Source of the DNA: Antedon mediterranea | Lineage: Eukaryota; Echinodermata; Crinoidea; Comatulida; Antedonidae | Direction: 5' to 3' | Assembly: GCF_964355755.1 (NCBI RefSeq) | Contig: NC_092675.1 | Span: 6,236,312-6,300,311 of the forward strand | Length of the DNA stretch: 64,000 bases | Shown here: positions 54,501 to 63,376 of the stretch, piece by piece | How positions within the stretch are numbered: position 1 is the stretch's first letter | How the letters are laid out: every line of letters starts with the position of its first letter | The notes under the pieces: generated by a model | Told to the model about the DNA's origin: nothing | Databases searched by the model: none | The model's input: the letters and a program-made list of their open reading frames with translations, nothing else | Position numbers and translations under genes: made by a program

Positions 54501-57500
54501 AAGTTCAAGTTAAAAATTATATATAAAATATAAAAAAAAATATTTTTATTTATTAGTACAGTACAAAAATACAGTCAATAGAACACATGAAATAGAGCAC
54601 ATGCAATAGAGCACATGCAATAGAGCACATGCAATAGAGCACATGCAATAGAGCACATGCAATAGAGCACATGCAATAGAACGCATGCAATAGAGCACAT
54701 GAAATAGAGCACATGAAATAGAGCACATGAAATAGAGCACATGCAATAGAGCACATGAAATAGAGCGCATGTAATAGAATGCATGCAATAGAGCACATGA
54801 AATAGAACACATGAAATAGAGCACATGCAATAGAACACATGCAATAGAGCACATGCAATAAAACACATGCAATAGAGCACATGCAATAGAGCACATGAAA
54901 TAGAGCACATGCAATAGAACACATGAAATAGAGCACATGCAATAGAACACATGAAATAGAGTACATGCAATAGAACAAGACTTCTTTAGTTTAATTATTT
55001 CAATAGAACGTAAATTTAACTTAATCTTATCTTAATTAATGAAACAATACAAAATAGTTAACGAACCTTTACTTTCACTCTCTTCCTCAACTTCAGGTTT
55101 TAAGTTATCCTCATCTCCCAAAATTTGTAATAATTCTGTTTCTAGCAATCCAGTTGCTGATGTCTCTAGTAAGCACAGTGTTGCAACCAACAGTTGGCCA
55201 CCATTCTCTTCCTCAAAACGTTCAAATACTTGCTCCAACAAACTAGTAAACATAAATGAATACAAATTGTCTTAAATTATATTTTTAATTATAAGTTATC
55301 GGTACAGATATAGAGCAAATGCAACAGAGCACAATAGAACACATGCAACAGAGCACATGTAATTGAGTACATGCAATAGAACACATGCAACAGAGCACAT
55401 GTAATTGAGTAAATGCAATAGAACACATGCAACAGAGCACATGTAATTGAGTACATGCAAGAGAACACATGCAACAGAGCACATGTAATTGAGTACATGC
55501 AATAGAACACATGCAACAGAGCACATGTAATTGAGTACATGCAATAGAACACATGCAACAGAGCACATGTAATTGAGTACATGCAATAGAACACATGCAA
55601 TAGAACACATGTAATTGAGTACATGCAATAGAACACATGCAACAGAGCACATGTAATTGAGTACATGCAATAGAACACATGCAATAGAACACATGCAACA
55701 GAGCACATGTAATTGAGTACATGCAATAGAACACATGCAACAGAGCGCATGTAATTGAGTACATGCAATAGAACACATGCAACAGAGCACATGTAATTGA
55801 GTACATGCAATAGAACACATGCAACAGAGCACATGTAATTGAGTACATGCAATAGAACACATGCAACAGAGCACATGTAATTGAGTACATGCAATAGAAC
55901 ACATGTAATTGAGTACATGCAATAGAACACATGCAACATAGCACATGTAATTGAGTACATGCAATAGAACACATGCAACAGAGCACATGTAATTGAGTAA
56001 ATGCAATAGAACACATGCAACAGAGCACATGTAATTGAGTACATGCAATAGAACACATGCAACAGAGCACATGTAATTGAGTACATGCAATAGAACACAT
56101 GCAACAGAGCACATGTAATTGAGTACATGCAATAGAACACATGCAACAGAGCACATGTAATTGAGTACATGCAATAGAGTACATGCAATAGAACACATGC
56201 AATAGAACACATGCAACAGAGCACATGCAAAATTGATATAATTGGGTCAATTTTTTTTTAAAAAGGTATATGACTTTTACTACAATTTATGTATTACAAT
56301 CAGATATCACAGATCTTTATATTCAAGTATTTGATATTTCTTAAATAATTTATAAAATCTATTTTTTACTTGTTTTTTTTAGTTATAAACATGTTAAACT
56401 TATGTGTTAGAGAAAAGATATTAGTTTAATTGTTGTTTTTTTTTAGTTTCTAATTGTGTTATATTATTTATATTTTATTTGTTTTGTTTTGAGGAGCCTA
56501 TTCACCACAAGCTTTGCTTTCTTTTAGGCTCCTCCACTTTATATTTATATATTTGTAAAGTGAAATAAATAAATGAAATGAAAAGTATACTAAAATAAAA
56601 ACAATGCTTACTCCAACAAGCCATCTTTCATCTTATTGATTTTATCTGTGACACGCTCAAAGAATCCAAACACTCTTAATTCCTCACATGCCACAGCGAG
56701 CCAAAGAGGATTCTGCGACGACTCTTTGGACAGCAAACTGCTGATCTGCTTTTCATCCAAACGTTTGTTGTACTTGCCCAGCATTTCTGTTACAATTTCC
56801 TACAAATAAATTAAGAAGAAATAGTGGTTAGTTGACTTAAGCTCTGTCTACACTATCAAACTAGTTTGACAAAAAAAGTGTGATGATGATGATTTTAACC
56901 AATGACCATGAGACAGTACAATAATAACACTATATATATCAATGAGACATAGACATACCTTTCTAGCATCCATATTAAGCGGTGTGACAATAATTTCCTC
57001 TGGTTTAATTGACCTTTCAAGCAGCATCTTGTGTGGTGGTGTATCATTGATCATTGAGATAATGACTCGCACTTGAGGGGCTAATTTGCGTGGTAACCAG
57101 CTCAAAATTGTTCCTGATTTGTCATCGTCAAACTAGATAAAATAAAAGTAAATAAATATGTATGTATTCTACTTTTTAAATATTATAAAGCTCTGTCTAC
57201 ACTATCAAATTTTATGCGACAACAAAATGTGATGTGCCCTAATATGGAAATGATGATGTCATATCAATACCATATTTGGGCATATCATTATCACTACCAT
57301 ATTTGGGCACATTACACTATTTGTGTCAAACTAGTTTGATAGTGTAGACAGAGCTTAAAGCTCTAATTGTTAAATCAAAACCATTCTGTTTTTGAATAGG
57401 GCAACTAGATTATTACCGGGCTAGCTGGGTTAGAACTTTTGGAACTGTTAGCCAATCATATATATGATAATTAGGTGTTCATTAAGTGTTCTTTACTGCT

Positions 57501-60500
57501 GTCTCATTAGCCAATCAGATGGCATGAATTTAAACATGTGGTATATGATAATTAGGTGTTCATTAAGAGTTCTTTACTGCTGTCTCATTAGCCAATCAGA
57601 TGGCATGAATTTAAACATGTGGTATATGATAATTAGGTGTTCATTAAGTGTTCTTTACTGCTGTCTCATTAGCCAATCAGATGGCATGAATTTAAACATG
57701 TGGTATATGATAATTAGGTGTTCATTAAGTGTCCTTTACTGCTGTCTCATTAGCCAATCAGATGGCATGAATTGTACCATGTGGTATTTAATCAAGAATA
57801 ATTATATTATCTTTTTACAGCTATCTCACTAAGCATTAAAGACCAACTATTAGCCAATCAGATGTCGTGAATTTATCCATGTCAGGTCACTGTTACTCTA
57901 AAGACCTTTACATTTAACTGAAATTATTTAAATTGCTATAAAGACAGACACTAACAAAATGTCCAGATTAATGTACATTAGCTTAGAATGATTGAATACT
58001 AGGCTTACTTGATTAAGTGCATCAATGATGACAAGTACTGGAGGTGTCTTTGTGTTGGACAGAACACTACATGTCATCTGACAAGTTGTCTCTAGATTCT
58101 TGGGCATTGTAGCTTCCTGGAAAATGAATAAAATAAATGGTCATTTAAATGGTTCATGATAACGATTTTAGTGACTGTTCAGTCACACATGCTTTTTATA
58201 AATGACAACACAATGTCTGGGAGAAAGAGCATAAATGTACAAAAATATATTTAGGTGTTGAAATTAAACTAACTATTTAAGAAGACATACCAAAGGAAAT
58301 GTATAGGAATATAAAATGAAATTGGCACTTTGTTTAAATAGAAGAAAAGTTTAGATATTATTTTTATTAGTTACTACATAATAACAAGAAATGTTGAATA
58401 TACTGGTGCTCACCGGGGTTCAATTAGATCGATCCCTGGTTAGCAACGAAGGCATATCCCCTTACTTCGGTTTGGTTTTTTTTTTGGCATGGTTGGAATC
58501 CCCGTTTTTCGTATTAGTTTTAAGTACAGTGCTTAGAAGTTTAACAACATTAGGCACTATATACTGAAAATCCAGGATATTATTATACTGTATTTGCGGA
58601 GTTGGATTTCCGAGTGAACACGGGACTCACCTTTACCTTTACTGTATTTGTATATTATATAAATCCAAAGGCAAATTAATGAAAAAATTACAATGCTGTG
58701 GGTGATATATATATATTGTCAGCATTGATGTGTTTCATCAAGGCAAGTTGTAACGTGGTTTTAAAATAAGTACTGTAATTGAATAATATATGATTTATAG
58801 CTATGCAAGATTTATTTTGTAGACCTACATTAACTGATCCTAATTCTTTCAAGAGTCGTTTTAACGCCTTCTCTAGATCAGTGGAACCAGGAACGGCACC
58901 AACAAAATGAAAGAATATATGCCAACCAGTGCTGCCACCTCTGTGCAAGAGAAAAAAAGAAGAAAACACAACGAAAATAAGAATGTTGTATAGGAGGAGC
59001 TTAGATTTATTATGTTTTATAAACTCTCTTTAACAGCCATTCAGTTTTAAATAACTACCCCTGTGGGGTACTCAATAAGTAACTTATTTTGTTTGCTTAA
59101 TACTAGGTATTTGAGTTTAAAAGTCAATAAACAGCTTTTTTAAAACTACAAGATGGCCTATTCAAAGTTTGATTTCATCCATTCATTCATTAGTGGAAAA
59201 TTACTTCAATTTATTGTCATTTGCATATTAAATATACATAAAAATTATGTTTGCTCCGAGATATACAAAAACAGAAAAAACATTTACAAAGTGTCACATC
59301 ACTCTTGTACTTTATTATTAGTTTTGAAGGTCAACATATCTTTAAGTTGTATTCACTTGAAATTTTAAGGGCGTTTCCCTTTTGCTTGGTTCCCACTAGA
59401 ACGCAACGATGCAGACGCAAAGCAAGAGAGTTGACCAATAACAAGTGACAGTTTGAATCCTCGATTGTAATTGGTCAACTCGCTGATGTTGCGCTTACGT
59501 CCTTGCGTTGCGTCCTAATGGGAACCAAGCTTTAGTGGGGACACTAGTTTTGAAGCATCGTCAAGACTAGAACCAAGGAACCTGAGATTTATAATAACAA
59601 TGCTAACCATGCCATAGTACCATTATTACTTATTATAATAATGCACTATAACGATATTTAAACCTACCCTGGAATTTGCTTGCTCATAGCCATCTGTTGA
59701 CTGACGTCTGCCGTTTTGGCAAGAAGCGATGACTTTCCAGTTCCAGCACCCCCAAGTATAACTAAAGAGTTGTTGACACCAATGTCTGTTACATATTTCT
59801 CAACTTTTTCAAGAATTGTTGTTCTGCCCAGAACTAGGGCTCCTCTGCTTTTGAGGAAAGACTATAAATGAGAAAATATTTTTTTTTTATTTTTTTTTAA
59901 TTTATTCATGATATGTTGCCAAGTTTCTTCTAATCTTTTTGTGGAAAAAAAATGTCAAAAAATGTGCTAAGCTATAAATATGTATACAGTAAAACCTGTG
60001 TATTGTATCATGATGAGTGCGCACTATATCTCATCTGCCAAGCCCTATGATCCTAGAGGTTAAAGAGACAACTTGGCACTACTGTAATTATTAACAACCT
60101 TATCACAACTGTTTTTATCACAAAAAATGTTTTTTTTTTATAGAAATGCATTATTTAATTTAAATTTAACAAAAAAATAATAAACACATTAAAAGCAGTA
60201 TCACCTCATGTGCTTCTTTAGCTTGTTGATACGGATCAAGGGTTCCCTCCGACAATGGATACTGCTCTTCGATACGATTCTTAAAAAATTCAAACACCTT
60301 GAGAAAAAAAAGATATCAAGTTTGTATCGTAATACTCAGGCACAACAATTTCACAAAAACTGTACAATAGTACCTTCAATTGTTGAAACTAATGCATGGC
60401 ACATGATACAAAATCAACCAATCAAATTGGAAGCATAAAGTAGATATGTTAAAGTAGTAATATAGTTTAAAATATTAGTATTGTAAATAAAGTAATATCA

Positions 60501-63376
60501 ATCAATCAATTACTTAAAATTAAAAAAAAAATCTCCTATCTAAGTGAATACAATTTAAGGGAAATACTTAAATATTCATTGAGTTAAGTGAAATACTTAA
60601 TAATTAAGGGACATATCTCACTTAAGTGTGATTGGTAAATGAGGCCACAGAGGCCTAAAGTTAATAAAGGCAGGCAATGCACATGAATGATATTAAAAGG
60701 AATACACACTGCTTACTTACATTTTTACAGAACCCTTCCTGTAGACCAGTAAGTTCAACTTTGCCATCCTCATCAATACCCGCATATTCACAATCATACC
60801 ACTTAACACGATCTTTCTAAAAAGTTAAAATACAAAATTTATTTTATTTAAGTTGATAGCACCAAGTTGAAACTAAAATAGTCTTATTAAATGGCTTTCA
60901 ACCCTATTAATTTGTCAGCATGTTTTAACTTTCTGTCAATCCATATTCAAATCATATAGGTCACAGGTTATGCCTTTATGATTTTTGAAATATATATATA
61001 TTGTTGATTTCAATTAATCAAAAATAGCATGCCCTCTATTGCTATTTGTATTTTTTTCAATTTCAAACGCTCAATTTTGTTTATTGCATGAATGCACAAA
61101 CATATCTTAGTGGAGCTGTAGCTTGGCGGTTAACATGATTGCCTTCCCTGTAATCCCGAGGTCAAGAGTTCAATCCTGACCTGGTGTCTAGGTGTGCCTA
61201 GTGTCCACTTCCTAAAAATGAGACTTAGTTTATAAGCACAATAAATTATCAAATAGTTTATCCTGGCAAGTTGGTGGCTGTTTGCTGCTCTTAATGCCAT
61301 TAAAACCCCTTGCCTTCTTCTTTTTATTAATCTTCATGTAACTTACAGTTGAACAGGGATTATTCACAACAACTACTATTATTTTATACAAGCCAAAAAA
61401 TCAATGATTTAATCAACTATAACAGCTTCTCATTAATAACTGTGTAATTGATTAACTTACAATTTGAAAGAATTAACAAGTTTTAAATTGAATTAGCATA
61501 TCAATTTATACGCTAAGACTACCTAATCAATCAAGCAAACTAACTAAACATTGTATTTTCGTGACCAATTAATTTTTGCAGAAAAACAAAGTGATTATGA
61601 GTGTGTCAGACAAAGCCAAAAATCCAGCATAACCTAACAATTTCCAACAACAAAATGTACACTGTAGTACTACTGCAGTCATCAATATTTTTTTTTTAAA
61701 TAACACCTGGTTGGAAATATTTTATTTCATTTTTTATTTATTTTTGTCTCCATAAAAATACAAAATAAAAAATGTTGACAAAGAACAAGAAAAAAAAACC
61801 AAGCAGAGACAGGATTCCTAAAAAGCGAACTCAATCTCAATCAAGGCTGCTTTTGTGCTTTCCTGGCAGCTAGTGACTATGATTTTATTTTTTCCGTCGT
61901 GTTTGTTAAATTGTTGATTTGTATGTATCTTTTGCCTTAATAAATAATATTAATAATAATATTAATATTAATAATATTAATAATAATATTAATAATAATA
62001 ATCATTATCTAGTAGGTCTCCTATTGCACTGATTAGATAAAAAACACTTAGAATATAATTTGTATAAACATTAAAAATGCATATAAATATATATAAAAAT
62101 AAATTAAAATATATTGCAATATCAAATGTTAATTGATGTAAAAGCATCCAAATCAGCTTTTTGGCTATAATAAATTTTGAGTTGCATTAATTTGTTTAAA
62201 TTTAAAATAAAGATACCAAGATATTTTTGTCTATTCTTTGAAATTGTAGTATTTACTGATGAATGAAGAATAATCTTTGTTTTGAGATTATTAAAGATGT
62301 ATTGTCCTCCAAAAACAGGAAAAATGAATATTAATTATTAAATCAGACTTTGAATAGGTTATTTAGTAGTTTTAATAAAGTTAATCACTTCCATCTAAAA
62401 AAAACAAAACAAAAAATGTTTTCACTTATAAAATAACATAATGGTTAAATTCAACAAAAATCCATTGGCTGGCAGCCACTTTGATAACTATGGATAACTA
62501 TTATGTGACATTAAAATGGCATATTCAGCAACAACAAAAATATTTTCAGGGGGACAATACATCTTTAAAGTATTTTATAAAACAACCCAGATTCTGAAAA
62601 TAATTCTGTGAAATCTGACTAATGATAGGTACTGTAAACCAACCCAATCAATCAATCATTCTATATTTAAATCAATCCATCAATTAATCTGTTTGAAAAT
62701 CAATCAAGCAGTCTGAATTAAATCAGTCATTTTGAAAATAATTCAGTCTGGAAATCACTTTGAAAATAAATAAATCATTCAATCTTTTTGAAATCAATCA
62801 TTTAATCTGAAAGTTAAGTAATCATGTCTGAAAATGAATCAATTTTTCTGTTTCTGTTTTGCTGCATAGTGCCGAAAAAAACGATTCAAATATATTGACG
62901 TTGACGTAAACGTTACTGCAGTGTAGTTGACTCAAGGTTAGCAGCTGTCTATCGAATAACCGTTATTTTGTGTTGCATCTACAAATTGCTCAACCGGTTT
63001 TAAATGGCTTTCTAAGACCAAATTAAATGGATGTCTTTAACCGGTTATTTTGCGCTGCCTTTTAACCAGTTACCACAAAATTGTTCCGTTTCTCTTTCCA
63101 AGAAAATTGACACCGTTTTTTAACTGGTTTTTATGCAGCAGAAACAGGCCCAATGAGTCTAAAATCATTCATTCAATCTGGTAATCAATAAATCAGTCTG
63201 AAAAAGTCAGGCAATCAGTCAGTCTGAAAATCGATCAAAACTTACCAATCGTGTTTTAAGCATTTGTTTAAGTACATCCAGCTTATGAGGCGCTATTGGG
63301 TTTGGATCCATAAAGTCACCGACATACTCTTCTGGTATTGTCTTCAGAAATGACGAATTGCGAACCAAAAATAAAG
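48357..63376 (-). CDS. Nephrocystin-3/TTC41-like STAND NTPase with TPRs, 5'-partial, 19 exons
   Basis: Nineteen GT-AG exons join in one frame into 865 residues and a TAA stop; numbering starts at the first whole codon. Residues 1-106 resemble the DUF4062-type N-terminal region of NPHP3/NWD1-like proteins (IPEEYVGDFMDP; YDCEYAGIDE). A NACHT/STAND ATPase follows: Walker A GGAGTGKSS at 143-151 (K149), FFHFVGAVPGST about 180-191, Walker B VLVIIDALNQ with D240, and VRVIISM at 265-271. Residues about 300-480 look like the helical and winged-helix part (LLETSATGLLETELLQILGD; RALKPFLRPFG). The C-terminal 300 residues are TPR-like, then a short acidic tail. NPHP3 acts at the ciliary inversin compartment; TTC41-like proteins are uncharacterised. 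Orthology to either is not settled by eye. Confidence 0.85.
48677..48835 (-). CDS. STAND NTPase exon R: TPR repeat
   Basis: 159 nt, phase 0 at both ends. It encodes KYMEALELCLQAYGENSVLT and SRLYLNIGILHEDNRRYYDA, a well-formed TPR (YGxNxxxTxxLYxNIGxxxED..xYxxAxxxF). Confidence 0.9.
48836..49581 (-). other. STAND NTPase intron Q-R
   Basis: Holds the 5S-derived SINE at 49020-49275; the rest is unremarkable. Confidence 0.7.
49020..49275 (-). mobile_element. 5S rRNA-derived SINE (SINE3-like), minus strand
   Basis: On the minus strand, from 49272 down, TCTCGTCAGATCACC, AAGTTAAGCAATGTTGGGCC, TGGTTAGAGCTTGGA and ATCTGGGAATATCGGTGCTG follow the 3' two thirds of animal 5S rRNA in order, with a 7-base gap after CTTGGA. 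A non-5S body follows to about 49020. The first 30 bases of 5S are missing, so it is not a 5S gene. Confidence 0.78.
49582..49662 (-). CDS. STAND NTPase exon Q
   Basis: 81 nt, phase 0 at both ends, atag acceptor and gtatgt donor. It encodes LGDDGHLADAIMTAGILLER, a single TPR first helix. Confidence 0.82.
49663..50383 (-). other. STAND NTPase intron P-Q
   Basis: Holds the FB4 foldback at 50146-50341; the segment 49850-50110 is slightly GC-richer and unidentified. Confidence 0.65.
50146..50341. mobile_element. FB4 foldback MITE
   Basis: Left CCAACTCAGACAGCGTC; right GACGCTGTCTGAGTTGGG is an exact inversion. Inner arms share CGACAAG/CTTGTCG and CTCCCGACGA words. Confidence 0.85.
50384..50527 (-). 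CDS. STAND NTPase exon P: TPR helices
   Basis: 144 nt, phase 0 at both ends. It encodes LGKTLVQMAFNLESWLECGG and EEGQACIDRAIQIFKD. LGxxLxxMAxxLE followed by ACIDRAIQIF is a TPR-like pair with a short insertion between its helices. Confidence 0.85.
50590..50900. repeat. Degenerate TTAAGTGAAAT-type repeat
   Basis: Words such as TTGACTTAAGTGAAATGCTT, AAGGGAAATTCTTAAATATT and AGAAATATCTAAC recur here, at 60536-60640 and at 63690-63730, suggesting an old element. Borders are unclear. Confidence 0.5.
51015..51131 (-). CDS. STAND NTPase exon O: TPR helices
   Basis: 117 nt, phase 0 at both ends. It encodes KLKLYEYIDPSQMRELKPLI and GRKSIAIRETLEGEAHK; the AIRExxxGExH end is like the second helix of kinesin-light-chain-type TPRs. 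Confidence 0.85.
51132..51551 (-). other. STAND NTPase intron N-O
   Basis: A GC-richer stretch at 51175-51420 differs from the AT-rich surroundings and may be a decayed insertion. No protein match is recognised. Confidence 0.5.
51552..51684 (-). CDS. STAND NTPase exon N: TPR helices
   Basis: 133 nt between a ttcag acceptor and gtatgt donor. It encodes SGENMKSLALLEKAMKIEQ and PERMVELYHLAATIYDD, an ALxLLEKAMxIE / LYHLAxIYxD helical pair of TPR type. Confidence 0.87.
51685..52390 (-). other. STAND NTPase intron M-N
   Basis: A slightly GC-richer piece at 51835-51930 may be a decayed insertion. Otherwise I see nothing in it. Confidence 0.5.
52391..52518 (-). CDS. STAND NTPase exon M
   Basis: 128 nt between a taaag acceptor and gtaagt donor. 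It encodes WQTQMETRYQSQLNQIENSD and DLQLLARRYEQVARVV, a helical linker into the TPR array. Confidence 0.82.
52743..53028. mobile_element. FB1 MITE interrupted by another insertion
   Basis: The left half (AAAGCTCTGTCTACACTATC to about 52828) and the remainder of the centre (ATGACATCATCATATCCATA, 52984-53028) are separated by 155 bp of unrelated sequence. The right tip is lost. Confidence 0.78.
52829..52983 (-). mobile_element. Retroelement 3' end inserted in FB1
   Basis: On the minus strand it ends TTTATTGCCGAAATTAATAA and then AAATAAAATAAA, as expected of a 5'-truncated LINE/SINE 3' end. The upstream 100 bp is GC-richer, without an ORF. Confidence 0.6.
53176..53366. mobile_element. FB6 MITE
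   Basis: Left ACAGTCAACTCTCCCAATAC and right GTATTGGGAGAGTTGACTGT are exact inversions. Second copy: 32681. The 'acagt...actgt' ends resemble those of pogo-like MITEs. Confidence 0.85.
53406..53534 (-). CDS. STAND NTPase exon L
   Basis: 129 nt, phase 0 at both ends. It encodes ELPIHLLKINQAENLKDFLM and STLLLRYWRE. ELPxxL...L..FL.dW..f..LY compares with the ELPWLFQQQ...LLNLFVSQNLY segment of human NPHP3. Confidence 0.88.
53745..53805 (-). mobile_element. Possible LINE 3' stem-loop
   Basis: AAGCCCCTTGGGGCTT is a perfect short hairpin beside CTTACAT on the strand opposite the usual tail. It resembles 3'-end hairpins of CR1/L2-like elements. Weak. Confidence 0.3.
53879..53981 (-). CDS. STAND NTPase exon K
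   Basis: 103 nt between an actag acceptor and gtaagt donor. It encodes KYFEGHTSGAVDQLWWHSKL and ADFFEQSDNIDRKVE. WWHSKLADFF corresponds to the short helices that precede the TPR part in this family. Confidence 0.88.
54224..54386 (-). CDS. STAND NTPase exon J: winged-helix-like part
   Basis: 163 nt between a tatag acceptor and gtaagt donor. It encodes LPAAKWAVVFRALKPFLRPF and LDFYHRALSKAVRK, resembling the segment after the NTPase core in NPHP3/TTC41-like proteins. Confidence 0.88.
54573..54976. repeat. 14 bp minisatellite (array 1)
   Basis: About 29 tandem copies of ACATGCAATAGAGC with single-base variants (ACATGAAATAGAGC, ACATGCAATAGAAC). It fills most of the intron between exons I and J. 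All three minus-strand frames stay open across it. Confidence 0.97.
55067..55242 (-). CDS. STAND NTPase exon I: helical/winged-helix part, flanked by minisatellites
   Basis: 176 nt between an actag acceptor and gttcgt donor. It encodes LLEQVFERFEEENGGQLLVA and LLETSATGLLETELLQILGD. Its length is not a multiple of three, so skipping would break the frame. Both flanking introns carry arrays of the same 14-base unit. Confidence 0.9.
55310..56230. repeat. 14/42 bp higher-order minisatellite (array 2)
   Basis: About 22 copies of a 42 bp unit made of three 14-mers: ACATGCAATAGAAC, ACATGCAACAGAGC, ACATGTAATTGAGT. A few copies lack or repeat one 14-mer. It fills most of the intron between exons H and I and has the same orientation as array 1. 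Confidence 0.97.
56430..56582 (+). mobile_element. LINE 3' end
   Basis: GAGGAGCCTATTCACCACAA and TTTTAGGCTCCTCCACTTTA form a hairpin, followed by GTAAAGTGAAATAAATAAAT and a short repeat tail. This is typical of non-LTR 3' ends. Confidence 0.55.
56612..56799 (-). CDS. STAND NTPase exon H
   Basis: 188 nt between a tgtag acceptor and gtaagc donor. It encodes EMLGKYNKRLDEKQISSLLS and NPLWLAVACEELRVFGFF. The NPLxLxVAxEEL helix is typical of the helical domain after the NTPase core in this family. Confidence 0.9.
56839..56886. mobile_element. FB1 fragment (left arm only)
   Basis: AAGCTCTGTCTACACTATCA through GACAAAAAAAGTGTGATG, then unrelated sequence. Confidence 0.8.
56959..57132 (-). CDS. STAND NTPase exon G: sensor region
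   Basis: 174 nt, phase 0 at both ends. It encodes SWLPRKLAPQVRVIISMIND and EEIIVTPLNMDARK. LPxxLxPxVRVIxS is the strand after Walker B in NPHP3-type STAND proteins (human NPHP3: LPVNVRVIVSV). Confidence 0.9.
57186..57357. mobile_element. FB1 MITE, full length
   Basis: Left AAAGCTCTGTCTACACTATC, right TTTGATAGTGTAGACAGAGC; both arms are well kept and the centre is duplicated once. Confidence 0.88.
57461..57785. repeat. Four-copy 81 bp tandem repeat
   Basis: Units begin at 57461, 57542, 57623 and 57704, almost identical, with TATATGATAATTAGGTGTTC and AGCCAATCAGATGGCATGAA. A diverged partial unit follows at about 57850. Because 81 is a multiple of three, one plus frame is open through all copies. 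Confidence 0.95.
58009..58116 (-). CDS. STAND NTPase exon F: Walker B
   Basis: 108 nt, phase 0 at both ends, tccag acceptor and gtaagc donor. It ends in TPPVLVIIDALNQ, four hydrophobic residues then Asp: the Walker B strand that coordinates magnesium. Confidence 0.9.
58117..58828 (-). other. STAND NTPase intron E-F
   Basis: A GC-richer segment at 58405-58635, with GGGGTTCAATTAGATCGATC and GGTTGGAATCCCCG, may be a SINE or other insertion. It is not identified. Confidence 0.5.
58829..58940 (-). CDS. STAND NTPase exon E
   Basis: 112 nt between a cacag acceptor and gtaggt donor. It encodes WHIFFHFVGAVPGSTDLEKA and LKRLLKELG. The FxHFVG...ST block matches the second strand of NPHP3-type NTPases (human NPHP3: SHFVGRPMSTSSES). 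The donor at aat|gtaggt was chosen because the alternative three bases further puts a stop in the next exon. Confidence 0.88.
58941..59667 (-). other. STAND NTPase intron D-E
   Basis: Holds one FB2 element; the rest shows nothing. Confidence 0.7.
59384..59533. mobile_element. FB2 foldback MITE, best-preserved copy
   Basis: Left GCTTGGTTCCCACTAGAACG, right GTCCTAATGGGAACCAAGCT; the arms continue inward through GTTGACCAAT / ATTGGTCAAC. Confidence 0.87.
59668..59861 (-). CDS. STAND NTPase exon D: Walker A
   Basis: 194 nt between a tatag acceptor and gtaggt donor. It encodes RGALVLGR, VNNSLVILGGAGTGKSSLLA and QQMAMSKQIP. GGAGTGKSS is a clear P-loop that binds ATP or GTP phosphates, followed by the usual hydrophobic helix. 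Confidence 0.93.
60205..60297 (-). CDS. STAND NTPase exon C
   Basis: 93 nt, phase 0 at both ends. It encodes VFEFFKNRIEEQYPL and PYQQAKEAHE, the linker helix before the NTPase. The donor is gtgata, weaker than the others in this gene. Confidence 0.82.
60721..60816 (-). CDS. STAND NTPase exon B
   Basis: 96 nt, phase 0 at both ends, tttag acceptor and gtaagt donor on the minus strand. It encodes KDRVKWYDCEYAGIDEDGKV and on to FCKN. The pattern resembles the Tyr-x(3)-Y-x-G stretch of DUF4062-type regions. Confidence 0.82.
61108..61330 (+). mobile_element. tRNA-derived SINE
   Basis: GTAGCTTGGCGGTTAACATG (A-box-like) and GAGTTCAATCCTGACCTGG (B-box-like) 45 bases apart, then a body sharing AAAATGAGACTTAG with the copy at 17624. 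No clear terminal tail. Confidence 0.65.
61840..61995 (+). mobile_element. Possible LINE 3' tail
   Basis: TTGTATGTATCTTTTGCCTT followed by AATAAATAATATTAATAATA repeats, resembling a non-LTR 3' end. Confidence 0.4.
62289..62568. mobile_element. FB5 MITE
   Basis: Left TTAAAGATGTATTGTCCTCC, right GGGGGACAATACATCTTTAA, inverted. Inner TAACTATTATGTGACATTAA is shared with the copy at 16091. Confidence 0.85.
63246..63376 (-). CDS. STAND NTPase exon A: N-terminal DUF4062-like part
   Basis: Minus-strand ttcag acceptor and gtaagt donor bound 131 nt. It encodes LFLVRNSSFLKTIPEEYVGD and on to MLKTRL. It begins with the last two bases of a split codon, so an upstream exon lies beyond 63376, probably outside the window. 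Confidence 0.8.

Larger units (their letters stand above)
57133..58008 (-). other. STAND NTPase intron F-G
   Basis: Filled mainly by an FB1 copy (57186-57357) and a four-copy 81 bp repeat (57461-57785). Confidence 0.75.
60817..63245 (-). other. STAND NTPase intron A-B
   Basis: 2.4 kb with a SINE (61108-61330), AT-rich possible LINE tails (61700-61990), an FB5 copy (62289-62568) and a GAAAATCAATCA-type degenerate repeat (62690-62840 and 63165-63235). Confidence 0.65.

Noticed and set aside
54546-54978. Minus-strand open frames of 131-141 codons
   Set aside because: Same cause: the simple 14 bp array in the neighbouring intron.
55285-56250. Minus-strand open frames of over 300 codons, Cys/His/Met-rich
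   Set aside because: They are translations of the 14/42 bp minisatellite, open in all three frames at once, inside an intron of the NTPase gene. No initiation context, domain or codon bias.
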